Below, piece after piece: positions 23,391 to 36,043 of a stretch of DNA of 64,000 nucleotides; within the stretch, counting starts at the first letter, position 1; each line of letters begins with the position of its first letter. The DNA lies in assembly GCF_000004075.3 (NCBI RefSeq), contig NC_026656.2, positions 17,680,607 to 17,744,606 of the forward strand. The letters run 5' to 3'. Origin of the DNA: Cucumis sativus. Lineage: Eukaryota; Streptophyta; Magnoliopsida; Cucurbitales; Cucurbitaceae. The notes under the pieces were generated by a model. It worked only from the letters and a program-made list of their open reading frames with translations, was not told the DNA's origin and searched no databases. Both the position numbers and the translations under genes were made by a program.

Positions 23391-26300
23391 GCTCGTTTTT
23401 AGTGGACACTTGGCCACGGAAGATTATATGGAAAAATAAATAATATTAATGTCACCCCCTGCTTTTCTTTTATTTATTTATAGATTTTTCTGATTTTTAA
23501 TTTATGGTTAGTTGATAAGTTCAAAGTAACTTTCAAGTTGAAAAATTATGTCTTATTCTTTGTGTTTAAAGTGTAGGAATGCTTTATTTAGAAGACTTAT
23601 TTTGGCAGTCAAATTTAATTTACCTAATCTTTTAATATTCTTTCAAGTCTATTTGGGGTGACATATATATTCATTTTATTAAATAGTTTGAAAGTTATCC
23701 ATTCCACTACTGCTTTCTAAAGTTGAACATTTCATCTCTTTTTATTTATTTATTATTATTATGATTTTAAATAAATAAAAAGTAAAAGAAGGAAGGGGAA
23801 CACACTGCCCACTAGGATCAATTTTTTAAATGTAATCTATAGTGTTAATCTTCAATTAGTCTAGCTTAACCGTTTGGTTTTTTTTTTTTTCTAATTTTTT
23901 AAAAATTAAATCTATACACTCTTGTTCCATTCTTTAAAAATTTGCAATTGGATGGTTTTGAAAAATATGTAAATTTAATATAAGAAATCGAGAGGTTAAA
24001 TTCTTGAAATAACTTACACCACATGTATTCAAGCTCTTTTCTATACCAATTTTGTTTTTAGTAATTTATGCCTTTTTCTTTTTTTACTTATTCGAGTTGC
24101 TTTTCTAAAACTAACCATGAGTTTTTAAAAACGCAAGTGGAAAGTAAATGATAAAATACAGGAATTGATAGATGAATTTAAAAAAATAAGAAAGTGGTAA
24201 TCATAGGTAACCCAAATGTTTTTTTCCCCTTAATTATTTGTGATTATTTTGGATGCGACAATGATTAAAGATGAAAGAGACGTCATACTAGTGGTTGGAA
24301 TTTTGATATGAACATCCCATTGTTTTCATTTTTATCCTTTACATTGACCACCTCACTATTCAAAAGTAATTAAAAATAAACAATGCTTCAAAGAAAAAGA
24401 AAAATAGATAACTATACCACCAGCCTTGGAGTTAGGTGGACTAACAAAATATCAACATTTAGATCAATATAACATATGTTGTAAGTTTCATTTAATGAAA
24501 TTCATATATATCTTCTATTTCTAGGTCTTAGCCACGTGAAGATTAAGTTACCTTCGTGGGCTGAATCTCACATCTGCCACCCCAGTTTTCTCAAATATGA
24601 ACTACAAGAAAGTTCAGAAGCCCAACGGCCCAAATCAATAGCCCATTATCCATATTGTATTGAAATATTTTAAAGCTTATGAGTATCTTAAAACAAAAGA
24701 TATGGAATTAAGATAAAGTTAGAATTGGGAATAAATGTAATCCAAAATGTTAATATCTATCTCTGTTCTTTTGTGGATTTTAAGTTATATTCTTCATTGC
24801 AACACTTATCCTATAAAACCGTGTTGTATACTCTAATATTCTAAGTGATACATTCTTTGTTTGGAGTTGAGCAAATAACTCTTTTCAATTCAACATGTAT
24901 ATGTATGGATTGAAAGTTCAAATATAATGCCTAATCCTTTAGTCTATTTGTGTTAAGATTACAAATCTATTCAAACCCTCTTCTTTCTTTTTCTTTTATA
25001 AATTAATACTTATAACAAAAGGTTAAATTACAATTCTTTATATTTTCATAATTAAACTTTAGTCGTTTGACATGAAAAAAACGTTAGTAAATAAAGCTTA
25101 TAAGGTAGTGATTCAAATTCACATTAGCTTATTTTTGTAGTAATTGATATAATCTTTTATTTTAAAAATGATTAGAGAGATTCGATTTTCCTTCCTATAT
25201 TGTTATTTTTTGCGTTTGTTTTTTTCTTATATTTTAATTTTTAAATTGGAGTTCAATTAGTTTGAAAAATGGAACATAACCCAGTTGATGTGTGATAGTA
25301 GGTTAATAATCACAAGGTGTGATTTGAATTATTTCTTTTTCAAAAACATATCTAATGTGTTTTCAATTAATTAATAAGCCAGGTATATGTTAAAAGGTTT
25401 GAGTGTAATTCTTAAAATAAATCAAAACTATTGTTGTTTTTTTAATTATTAAATCTCAAACAATATAAATAAATTATATTTAAAAGTGCAACATTTAATA
25501 TTAAATTAATTAAATAATTAAAATTGTATTTCTATAAGTAACAAAAATTAAGTTAACAATCAATACATTTTTTTCCCTAGTTAAACAAACAATATATCAA
25601 AACACATTATTATACCCAATTACTAGATAGTTGAAAGATTCTTCAAACAAGTACGACTATTCTATTACTATTCAGACTATAATAACAAATTTAATCAGGG
25701 TCTTAATATCGTAAGAATTATAAAAAGAGAGAAAGTAATTAACATGAGAAAACAAATCAAATGGAAACATTGTATGCCAAGTGGGGATGTACTATGTGTT
25801 TGGTTCCCATTCAAGTGATTAAACCTTCCATCTTCCACTTTGTTTAATACAAGAAAATACACAAAAAAACAGCAAGCTAGCTAATTATATATGTGAAGCA
25901 GAGAAGGACAGAAAATGATTTATATGTATGTTTACTTATTATATGATGTGATTCCATGGTGTCACATCTCCTAATATTTTTCTAAACAATGTTTCTTAAA
26001 ATAGATATCAAATCTAACATGATATCAAATATTTGTCACTCAAGTTGCGATTGTGATTGGGAGAGTTATGAATCTACATCTAATTAATTCAATTCACCAA
26101 GTTAACACACAACTATTATTTGGTCAACTTACAAAAACTTAGTAGTGTATGAATTTTATATTAAATTTAGAAGTCACCAATCTCTTATATGAATGTTTTT
26201 TAAAAAATATTAGACTAAGTAAATGCAAACCTGAAGATTTGATAACTAATGGCTTATAGGTAATCAAAACCTAATGAATTACAAATTATAAAACTCTGAC

Positions 26301-28860
26301 AAAAAGAAAGAATAAAGAACTTTCTTTCTTTCTAAATAAAGAATTAAACTGAGATATCATTTATTTGAAAAAAATGGTGAAGGGGGTTGAAAAGGATGCA
26401 GTAACCTGCTTGAAAAGGAATGGAACATAAATATAGAAAGGGACAGTGGATTCTAAATCTCACCAAATAAAGCAAAAGAAGAAAGAAAGAAAAGTTGAGA
26501 AATTAAATACAAAATGGAGGGAGAAGGTGGAGCTGTGTTACATAATATAATTCCAATGTCAAACATTATAATAACAAATGAAATTAAAGTTAATGAATGT
26601 GCTTACTTAGGGTTTGCCAAAAATATCAAAAACAGTGATGCAATATTAATTTAATTTTCCATTTTCACCCTCCAATTTTATCTTTATTTAGCAAGTTGGG
26701 TTGGGGTTGGTCTTGGGGTTGACATGACACCAACAAATTCATGTTCATCCAATGCATATCAATGCCCATAAAAAGCTGCATCATGATTTGATTGCATCTC
26801 AGACACACACACCACCAATAATTTCACAAACACTATTCTCTAATTTGTGTTCTCTCTAACTATACGCATACATATAATTAATACTCATATACTTATTTAC
26901 ATGTGTTTTCTTAATTAATTTTTAACTTTTACCCCCATCTATTTTACAATTTTGTGTACACAATGACTTCTATACACTTGCACATCCATATAATTATAAC
27001 ATGCTAATTTAAACGTAGCTCTCAAGCTATTTAATTTAATTCTCCATCATCACAAAGTGTAATTACTTTGACTAATTACAAAAATAACTCTCCAATAGGT
27101 TATTAAGTATTACTAGTTTTTATGTCGGTTTTATACATGTTGATTTGGAAGAATAGTTAAATTATTTGTATAATTTTGTTGTTAATTTTATATTTATTTA
27201 ACTTACGGGTTTGGACAATTACTTTTATATATTTTCAACTTTCAAAATTTGACTAAATTTTATTTAAACATGCATATAAAGTAGATAATAAAGCAAAAAA
27301 AAAAAAAAAAAAATTAGACATTGATTTGATGTTTATAGATTTACTAAGAAAAAACTAAGATTAAGATATATATATATATATTCGTTCTTTGATAAAGTTT
27401 TCTTTTTAATTTAGAAAATGAACTTTCCTTGTAATTTGGCCATATTAATTATACTTGAAGGATGTTAAAATGAAGAACTTCTCTCCCAACCACAATTCAA
27501 CTTCGATTGAACGATAGAAATCAAATCAATTTATCTTGACATATGTAAACACATATGGCACTGTAATTAACCCTTGGAAATTAGTTTAATTTTATTATAT
27601 AGAATCTATTAGTCAAAATTTTATCATATTTAAATTGGTATATATCATGCTCTTTAAGAAAAGTCAATATGACCTAATTAGTTGTTAATGACACTTCATT
27701 TATAAAAAAAATTATTACTCGTTTTCATGAGATACACCTAAGGACATCACTCTCGTTTTCGGAGTAAAACTTAAGTCTCGAAAAATTTAGGATTAATAAT
27801 ATGGTTATTGTTAACCAACTTAAATGTGTGTGTATACATATATATGGAAAAGAAGAGATTTGTCACAATAAGTTAAAGTGTAAAGGATTCTAACAAAAGT
27901 TGTAGAATTTGATTGGAGGAAGATGGAGGAGAGTTTGGGGAGAAGGATATGGAATACTTGAAAAAGAGTTATGTGATTAGACAAATCAATAGAGTGAATA
28001 ATTGATCTCCATATTTTTATTCTTCTTCTTGATATGGCTTTGCACTACACCAATTCTCTCTATTGATTTATATAATAATTCATCAATTTAATTTCCTAAC
28101 AAAAATCAATTTCAGATATTTATTTTGTTTCTTCTTTTAATTTTCTGCCTCTCTTAATATGTATAAAGTTTTAAACATCTTTTTAAATTTTAGTTTTCAA
28201 ATATTCAGGTAAGATTCGTGAAAAGTGATCGCTTCTTGCAATATTATGAAACTAATGAGCTTCGTATTTCTACTTTTAACTAGTGAATGAGATTAGGGTT
28301 TATGAGTGTGTAATTTTTGGTATTTGGAGGGAGAGAGAGACTGAGAGAGGGATTGTTTTGTCTTTCTTATGTTTGGTGTGTACCATTATTATTAGGTGCA
28401 GCCTTGGTTTGTACAAATTCAGCCTTTTCCTTTCCTGAGTTTGGACTAGTCTGTCCCTTTACCCCTTTTCTTTTCACTGTTTCCTCTTCAAATTTTTGTA
28501 CCCTTTTCTTTTCACCAATACCCAAATTGAGAGTCTATAGGCAACTTTGGAAGGAATATAACTAAAAGATAAAAAGATAATGAATATAAACTCCATATAT
28601 TATATAACACCCAAATCTTATCCATTCAATTTGCCCAAAGAACCCAACTTTAGGTATATGGGGATTTTCTTTAACGTTATACTTTCAACTATAACCCTAA
28701 TATTTCCCCTTCTAAATCAAACTTTTGTTCATCTTTCACTCATAGTACTTACTGCGAGTGTGTGTGTGTATATATATATATTTGGTTCTACCTGCAACGT
28801 ATGGATTACTGTTATTATTATAAATCTATAGTACGAAGTTTAATTTTTGTAGTACTAATA
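23391..28860. other. Long gene-free AT-rich region
   Basis: Only short ORFs lacking domain similarity are present. Poly-A/T runs and AT-rich simple repeats are common (A17 near 27296, (TA)n near 27368). I found no transposon ends, tRNA or recognisable microRNA precursor by eye. It is probably shared distal regulatory DNA of the divergent TZF and KNOX genes. Confidence 0.5.
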
Positions 28861-29040
28861 TAGGTGGAGGCCCCCATGAAATGTATTGAAATTTGGTCTT
28901 TGGAATCGTACCCTTCAGGTAGAGTGTCTCACGAGTTGGGCCCCTAATTTTATAGGATTTGTAATTTTAATTTGGTCCCTCGTGGTGGTTTTGCACCATA
29001 CCCCAACATCTATGTACTCCTAGGGACCTATACACTTGTC
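28861..29040. promoter_or_regulatory. GC-richer block upstream of the KNOX gene
   Basis: About 180 bp with ggaggccccca, gttgggcccc, ggtccctcgtggtgg and cctagggacc stands out from its AT-rich surroundings, 1.2-1.4 kb upstream of the KNOX start codon. GGGCCC-type motifs are TCP-like binding sites. No coding frame is evident. A conserved regulatory element is inferred only. Confidence 0.35.
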
Positions 29041-29239
29041 TTTGCTTTTAATGTGTTTTCCCTTCCTTCATCATCATTCATTATTATTGTGTTCCAACCC
29101 TTTTACACATTTTCATAATTTTCACTCCCAAACAAACCTCACATTTATCACCACAAATATAAACTAGCTACTCTTCATTTGGGATTCAAACCACATGTTT
29201 TTTTTATATCGTGTCAACACATTCAATTCAAACCACAAA

Positions 29240-29267
29240 TATAATTCAACTATATAGTTGAATTATA
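29240..29267. repeat. 28-bp perfect palindrome
   Basis: The half-site tataattcaactat is followed directly by its exact reverse complement, with no spacer. It lies about 1 kb upstream of the KNOX start codon. Confidence 0.9.
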
Positions 29268-29611
29268 CTCACTTTGATAGATATTTACTTATTGATATAA
29301 TGTATTCACAATGTATATATTTGCGTATGTATATCCATACATAACATAATTAAAATATATAGTTTGAATTTTATCTCAATTTGATTGAATTCTACCTTTT
29401 TCTACTTTAATTTTGATTAAGCACCAAATACTTTCTTCCTAAACAAGTATGATAAATTAACACAAAAACAGAAGTAAGTAAAGATAGAGATTAACAAAAA
29501 GAGTAGCTTTGGAAATCACTTTCAAAATTCGAGCCTTGATTTCAAATTTCAACCCCTCAGAAGTAAAAGGGTAACATTTCAATTAAATTTACGAAATTTT
29601 GTTCTCTCTTG

Positions 29612-29619
29612 TATAAAAG
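29612..29619 (+). promoter_or_regulatory. TATA box candidate for the KNOX gene
   Basis: TATAAAAG in gttctctcttgTATAAAAG fits the plant TATA consensus. Transcription would start near 29645, giving a leader of about 600 nt. This is inferred from sequence only; other start sites are possible. Confidence 0.4.
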
Positions 29620-29805
29620 AATAACAAGAGTAAAAGAATTGCATGCATCCTCGTACTCATCCATCCATCCATATACATATTACATACACCACAAATCTGT
29701 GTTTTCCGTTTATATGAACAAAATCAACATGTCAAAACCCTATATTGTTAATTAATTTAAAGTATTTAATTATTGAAGAAAGAAAGAAAAAAAGAACCCA
29801 CCAAA

Positions 29806-29862
29806 ATGGCCGGAGAAATGACCGCCGCCGTGTCCGGCGTTGTGGGCGTGGTTGTCTCCTAG
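29806..29862 (+). promoter_or_regulatory. GC-rich 18-codon upstream ORF before the KNOX gene
   Basis: It reads MAGEMTAAVSGVVGVVVS then TAG, with a strong start context (AAAATGGCC). The segment is very GC-rich in an otherwise AT-rich leader. It carries a GCCGGA...TCCGGC inverted repeat and a GCCGCC (ERF GCC-box core). It ends 387 nt before the KNOX ATG. It could act as a translation-controlling upstream ORF or as a DNA-level regulatory site. Confidence 0.45.
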
Positions 29863-30249
29863 ATGAAAGCTATATAGATACCCTTTTTGTTCCACTTTAA
29901 TGGCGCACCCTCAACTGAGATATCTATACCCAAAACACACCTTCCTAAAAATTTCCCAAATCAGTTCATTATTTGTTGTATACCCTTAATTAATTCTATT
30001 TTTTATTTTGTTTTTAAAATTTTTAAAAAACCCAGCTCATAAACACAACCTTTTTGGCCCTGTCCTATGGAAGTTGACTGCTAGCTTTTCTCCATAACTT
30101 CACTGTTTAGTTATATTCTCCCACTTTAGGGTTTTCTAATCATTCCTTTTCCTTTTTTTTTTTTTGGGTACTGGGTTCTTTTTTTTTCTTTTTTTAAATT
30201 AGAATAAAGAAAACTATATATTATTATATGTTTTTTATTTAATTTTGTA

Positions 30250-33200
30250 ATGGAAGATGATGAGTACAAGGTTCATGGTGATAGGTGTAGGGGAAATTTC
30301 TTGTACAATTCAGTACCTGTTTTAGCCACTAATTCTTCATCTCCTGTGGGCAATTTCGTAATTAGATCATCATATTCATCGGCCTCTTCTTCAAATGGGA
30401 ATAATCATAATCATCATCACCATCATCATCACATGATCATGGCCGCCGGTCACTCCAATAATTATTTTCCACCCTCCGATCAACTACAACTTCCTGTCAA
30501 AGTGGAGCCTCCCACTACCACTACTACTGCTTCTTCTTCACAATCTCATCATATTCAACTTCATGATTTTCATTACCATTTAATGACTGAGTTCCAAAAT
30601 AATCATATTAATATTAATATTAATAATCATAATTCTGATTCAATCAAAGCCAAAATTCTTTCTCACTCTCTTTTCTCTAACATCCTCCAAGCTTTCTTGG
30701 ATTGCCAAAATGTAATTTCCCTCCCTCCCTCCCTCCTTTTTTTTTCTTTTCTTTATACACTACATGCTTATAATTAATTTCCCTTAGTTATTGTTGTTGT
30801 TTATTTGTTTTTATTTTATAGGTCGGAGCTCCGCCGGAGGTGGCTGCAAAACTTACTTCGGTACGGGAGGAATTCGAGCGACAGCGGTCTTCAATGGCGA
30901 CCGCTGAGGGTTCATCAATTGACCCTGAACTTGATCAATTCATGGTAAATTTAATTAAAGTAAATCTAACACTCAACTTGGTTTCATAATCATTTTGAAA
31001 ATTAAGATTATTATAAATAATACCTGTTTTAGGAAGCTTATTATGGGATGTTGGTGAAGTATAGAGAGGAGTTAAGAAGGCCAATTCAAGAAGCTGTAGA
31101 TTTTATGCACAGAATTGAATCTCAGCTTAATACTCTCTGCAATGGCTCCTTTCAAATCTTACCATCTGGTATTTTTCTTCTTCTCTTCTTTTTAATATAA
31201 ATGTTTCTTTTTTGTTTTAATTCATACTTTACAAATTACAAGTACTCATTATTTTTTATCTTGTTCGTTGGAAGGATTTTTTTTAATTATTTTTTAAAAT
31301 TTTTGGGGGTTAAATTCATTGTGGAAAGCACTTTTCCCCTTATGAATTATGATTGAAGGAAAGAAAGAAGCCATTGCCAAAGGATAAAAAAAAGGGAACA
31401 AAAAAAGGAAAAGAAAACCCTAATTTCATCATGATTTCAACCTTTTGTATTGTTTTATTTTTATTTTTTGGGTTTTGCTGCTTTTTTTTTGTTTGTTTAT
31501 TTTTTCCACTTTATTATTTCTTAACACACCACAATGAATTCTTTTAATGGTCTTAAAATTGGTTTTATTAATTAAGATTCAAATTTAGTGCTGGTTAATA
31601 CTGTTAATTAGGGATAAAATAATGTACAACTATGGTTTCGATTGATTGTTTAGGAGCTGGTTTTAATTTCTTTAGATGTGTTTAGATAATGTCTAATCAT
31701 ACTCTTAATTGGGGATATAATATGTAAATCTAAAAAGGTTTAAAACTAATTAATGACTTCACATCACAATGAATTAGGGGCTTGGCACAGTCTGTACTAT
31801 GGAACTTGATCATGTCTTTTACTTTTCGTCTTAGAATCATTCTCATTTTGATTATCCTTAAGTTATTTTTTAACAAAAAAATCACACCAATGACAACATC
31901 AAATCTTTCTTAGTCTAGTTGTTGGGTGAGAACGATCCACATCGGGTGCAATCAGAGAGATGAACTAGGTTACAAATTCTTAGTACCTCTTTTTTTAAAA
32001 AAGTAAATATAGTAAAACAAGAAAACTCATATGGAAAAACAAAAGGTTAAAAAGTTAATTTTTTTAAAAAAAAAATTAAAAAACTTGAGATTTGGTTTTA
32101 CTTTTGAAAATGGACTCTGTGATTCCTTTTTAAGTAGAAGAAGATATGATTTTTCTTTTTCTTCTTGGCGATCAGTATAAATTATATAGGTAGAGAAAGA
32201 AAATTTAATGGGAAAGATGAGCAGGTAAGTGAAACTTGAACTGATTGATCAAAATGTTAAATATGGAGCCTTATAGACTCTCCTAAACCTGCTTGTTTCC
32301 TCTAAAATAAAAACATCAAGTTCTAAAGCTTTAGCTAGTGATTTTTTCCTTTTTTTTTTCTTGTTCTTAATTTTATAATTCGAGCTCTTTCGACCTTGTT
32401 TAAATTGACTAGAGAAAATTTGTTTTTCTTTTTTATTTGAATGATTGAAACATTCCAATTTTTCTTAAAAAATAACTTATTGTCAAATTAAACACCTGAA
32501 AAATTAACCCCTATACACACTGTATAATTAAAAATTAAAATTTTATAATTCCCATCTTATGTATAATTTGTTTATTTTCCCTTTTTCACAAGCACGCACC
32601 AAGATTAATTAAGAAGCTGTTATTGAATTAATTGTTATCATTCAGCTAATCATGTTTTTGTCTTAGTTAATTATCATATTTCCATTTCAATTTTGGTTAT
32701 AGAGTAAGTCCTTTGAATAATTAATATCGTATCCATCACCTAATTAACTAATTATTATTTACCTTAATGATCTATATAACAGATTGATATATAGAAAACA
32801 GATTAGAAGATTACTTAGTCATAATCACTTAATTACTAGTAACTAAATCCATATATATATGTATGTATCAAATTTCTAATCAATCCATACCTCAAAAAGT
32901 TTGGAGTAGGTTTCCATCTAATCAATCTCACACATCAACATTCTAGTGATTTCTTTTTTCTTTCTAAATCTTCACTAAACTTAAAAAACATTTAATACAA
33001 TTAATTAAACTTTCAACGTTGTAATATTCAACCGTAGCTATCTCAAAAAAATTCATTTGTGTCTCAACCTATTAAGGATTCTTTCTAAATTCATAACATA
33101 GTGAAAAAAATCAATAGTTGTGACCAAAAATTGAACTATTTAGAAACATTTTCTAATATAGACATTGAGAGAAAGATCCCATTTGGTTTTTTGATTGTTT

Positions 33201-33895
33201 TTTGTTCAAGAGAGATTGAAATTGAAACAAGCTTGAATTTTCAAAAATGGAAAACTAAAAACAACATTGTAAGAAGAGTCGTATTTGAGAATTATAAGGC
33301 TGAAAATGGAACAGGAAGAGAAGGAAAGAGTGAAGGAATGGGATCATCAACGGAGGAGGAAGCTGAGAAAGGCGGAGAAGAGGAAAGAGAGATAGAAGAA
33401 GATCAAATCGACCCACGAGCAGAAGAAAGAGAGCTTAAGAATCACTTACTAAAAAAATACAGTGGTTATCTTAGCAGTTTAAAGCAAGAACTTTCCAAGA
33501 AAAAGAAGAAAGGAAAACTCCCTAAAGACGCAAGACAACAACTCCTCCGTTGGTGGGAACTGCATAACAAATGGCCATACCCATCGGTAAACTATATATA
33601 TATTTCTTTCTTATTATTACACGCACACACGGTGTTTTTGAAAATGACTCAACCAAAGAAGAAACGCTGTTAATTTGCTATGCAGGAGGCAGAAAAATTG
33701 GCGCTGGCGGAATCAACTGGGCTTGACCAGAAACAGATAAATAATTGGTTTATAAACCAAAGGAAAAGGCACTGGAAGCCTTCTGAGGATGTGCAGTTTA
33801 TGGGTATGGAGGGGTTTTACCATCCCAATGCTGCTGCTTTTTACTTTGATCATGGCCATTTCATGGCTGATTCTCATTATCGTTTGGGTCCATGA
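30250..33895 (+). CDS. KNAT1: Class I KNOX homeobox protein (KNAT1/BREVIPEDICELLUS-like)
   Basis: Five exons: 30250-30711, 30822-30944, 31033-31168, 33315-33586, 33686-33895; 1203 nt, 400 aa. The N-terminal region is Ser/Asn/His-rich with a run of seven histidines. KNOX1 is about residues 130-175 ([22 protein letters not shown]). KNOX2 is about 186-238 ([22 protein letters not shown]). The acidic GSSTEEE linker, ELK domain (280-301) and TALE homeodomain follow, the last with the PYP loop and [19 protein letters not shown]. The C terminus SHYRLGP matches BP/KNAT1 rather than STM or KNAT2/6. Family knowledge: class I KNOX factors work in the nucleus with BELL partners to maintain meristems and pattern internodes. 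Intron 3 is long (2.1 kb), as in other KNOX1 genes. The exon 4 acceptor (ggaacag|GAAGAG) has a weak pyrimidine tract, but is the one that keeps phase and matches the homologous junction. Confidence 0.95.
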
Positions 33896-36038
33896 GGGTG
33901 GGAATTAAACTACAATATCATTTCATGTGCTTTCTATTTAAAAACATATCCCTTCTATTTGTTTAGTCCCTTAATTAAATTCCTAATTTAGTGCTTAAAA
34001 ATGGAACCAAAAAACAAAAAAAACAAAAGATGAGTGATATAGTTATAGTTCATGTACTGGTAGGGTATTTGTAATTTTTAGTGTGTGTAAAAGTGTCATA
34101 ATTTCCTGCCCTTTCATTTGATGAATATTCCTAAATGCAAATTTAAATAATGATAATAATAATATCCACGTTTTTAGTTTAATTCATCATCTTGTTATGT
34201 GTGATGGAATTTCGTTTTCCTTATAGTTCTAATTACACTTTTGATTGAATGTTTTTCTTAACTTTTTCTTCTTTTCCCTCTTAGTTCATTTCTTTAAATC
34301 AAACTTATTCAATAAATTTATCTTCAGTAACTTATAGTATTAATGTTTAAAATAGTATAGATCAGGTAGTACGTACGAATTGAAAAGCTTTGATAGAATT
34401 TAACCCTAATTTATCACCAGTTGCAATACTTTTTTGTTAAATTAGAATTTAAATTATTCAATATTATTGTTATTAAGCAAGAGGAGGACAAACAAAATTA
34501 AGGATCTCATGATTAACTAGAAAGGGGGAAGAATAAACCACCTATATATGATCTATGATGAATGATTGTCAAGCCGAATTACATATAATTTGATGAGATA
34601 TTAATGAAAGTTAAGTTGAAATCTGAAGTTATAAATTAAACTAGTTGTACTGAAAGCTATAAACTGTGATACAAAATAATCTACCTTTGAGCTTATCAAT
34701 GCGATTAATAATGTGGGTTGTGAATCTATCGATCTGAGCTCTGTTGCTTCGTTGAGGAGATTACTGCCTCTTTATCTTTGGTTGCGTATATTGGCCTGTA
34801 TCTGTGCAAGGCGAATGGGGCAGCACCATGCACCATGCACCATGCACCATGCACCATGCACCTTGCTTGCTTGTATGGTGGTGAAGAAGGTTTGAATATT
34901 TTGGGGTTAGTTTTCTTAATCTCGCTTCTTCCTTCTTCGAATAGGGTGTTAGAGATTCTTATTTTGTGAGAGCGAGAGAGAGAGAGAAAGAGAGAAGAGA
35001 ATTAAAATCATAAATATATATAAACTTAAATAACTCATAGACATGAATCAAGCACAAAATGGGCCAAAAGTTTTGGGCCGCCTCCTGAAATGAATTGTGG
35101 GCTGGACATATCTATGTATTTTGTGGTTCAGCCCAACTCATCACGAAGTCGTAATTAATTGGCTTTTTCTTTTTAAATGAAATTTGATTTGTTAGTTAGT
35201 TAATAGTTACACATTAAATTTATTTTACATCAATAGCTTAAATTGAACTAACATCTTCAGCTATATCACAAAAAAGGGAACAAATATCAAATTTCAATCC
35301 TTGATTAATTTTTAAAATCAAAATGAAAAGTTCAGAAAATGTTTTTAGTTCATATGTTGATTAGGTTCACGTTTAGTTTAAGTTAAGATAACGATTATTT
35401 TGTTCATTAACGGAAATGATGTTATATTTGACTAAATAACCCAAAAGTTTGAATTGTAATGTACTATAAGACACTGACACACACAACAATGCCCAACTAT
35501 AAGGACTCCCTTTAATCTTCTCACATGTAAAGTGTTTTTCTTTTCAAAGAACGTGAAAAACGTAGTGATGCATGGAAGGGAGAAGATGATGAAGTGGGAA
35601 AGTAGTACTACACACAGAATAAAGATAAGAGAGTGGAATTTTTTAGAAACTAAGATTTCTAAGTTTGTAGGGTTAGGTGAAATTCAAAACTACTTTTTTA
35701 AAGAAACATATGAGACGACATGTGAATCGTAGATGCTCCAAGCTCTTCTCCTTTTTCTGATATTCATATATATCCTTCCTACTTCTTTACTTCTTTAATT
35801 TTTATTAGAAGGACTCCAACATATGATCTTGAAACAAAATTGAGTAAATTTTTGTTAAAGAGAGAACTCAAAGGTTATGTAATTTTCTGTATACTGTTGA
35901 AATATATTTGTTGTGTTTACATAGGGAGGAGAGATTACAAGTAAGGAAACTATAAATTAGGAAGGAGAAACGAAAAGATTCTATTTACCAAATGTACAGA
36001 AACGTATATGGTAACATTTGATAGCAAGAAAATGCTTA
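33896..36038. other. Region downstream of the KNOX gene
   Basis: The first about 250 bp are probably the KNOX 3' UTR. The remainder is AT-rich. A heptamer repeat at 34824-34858 follows a slightly GC-richer stretch at 34690-34860 that reads like coding in one frame (INAINNVGCESIDLSSV) but has no recognisable domain. A GA-rich run follows at about 34969-35000. Confidence 0.45.
34824..34858. repeat. Heptamer microsatellite (CACCATG)5
   Basis: Five perfect tandem copies of CACCATG are followed by one imperfect copy, CACCTTG. Confidence 0.95.
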
Positions 36039-36043
36039 AACTT
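36039..36043. repeat. Target site duplication, left copy
   Basis: AACTT directly precedes the TG end of the solo LTR; the same five bases follow its CA end at 38656-38660. Confidence 0.85.

Noticed and set aside
28317-28565. 82-aa open frame upstream of the KNOX gene
   Set aside because: It lacks an ATG start and any domain, and has pyrimidine-rich composition.
31915-31980. Short MITE-like stretch in KNOX intron 3 (gatccacatcggg)
   Set aside because: It resembles a common plant repeat over only a few bases; no inverted ends or target duplication were found.
33101-33314. Taking the KNOX exon 4 to begin at 33101
   Set aside because: The first in-phase acceptor matching the homologous junction is at 33315, and the upstream peptide is unlike any KNOX protein. 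It is kept only as a possible splice variant.
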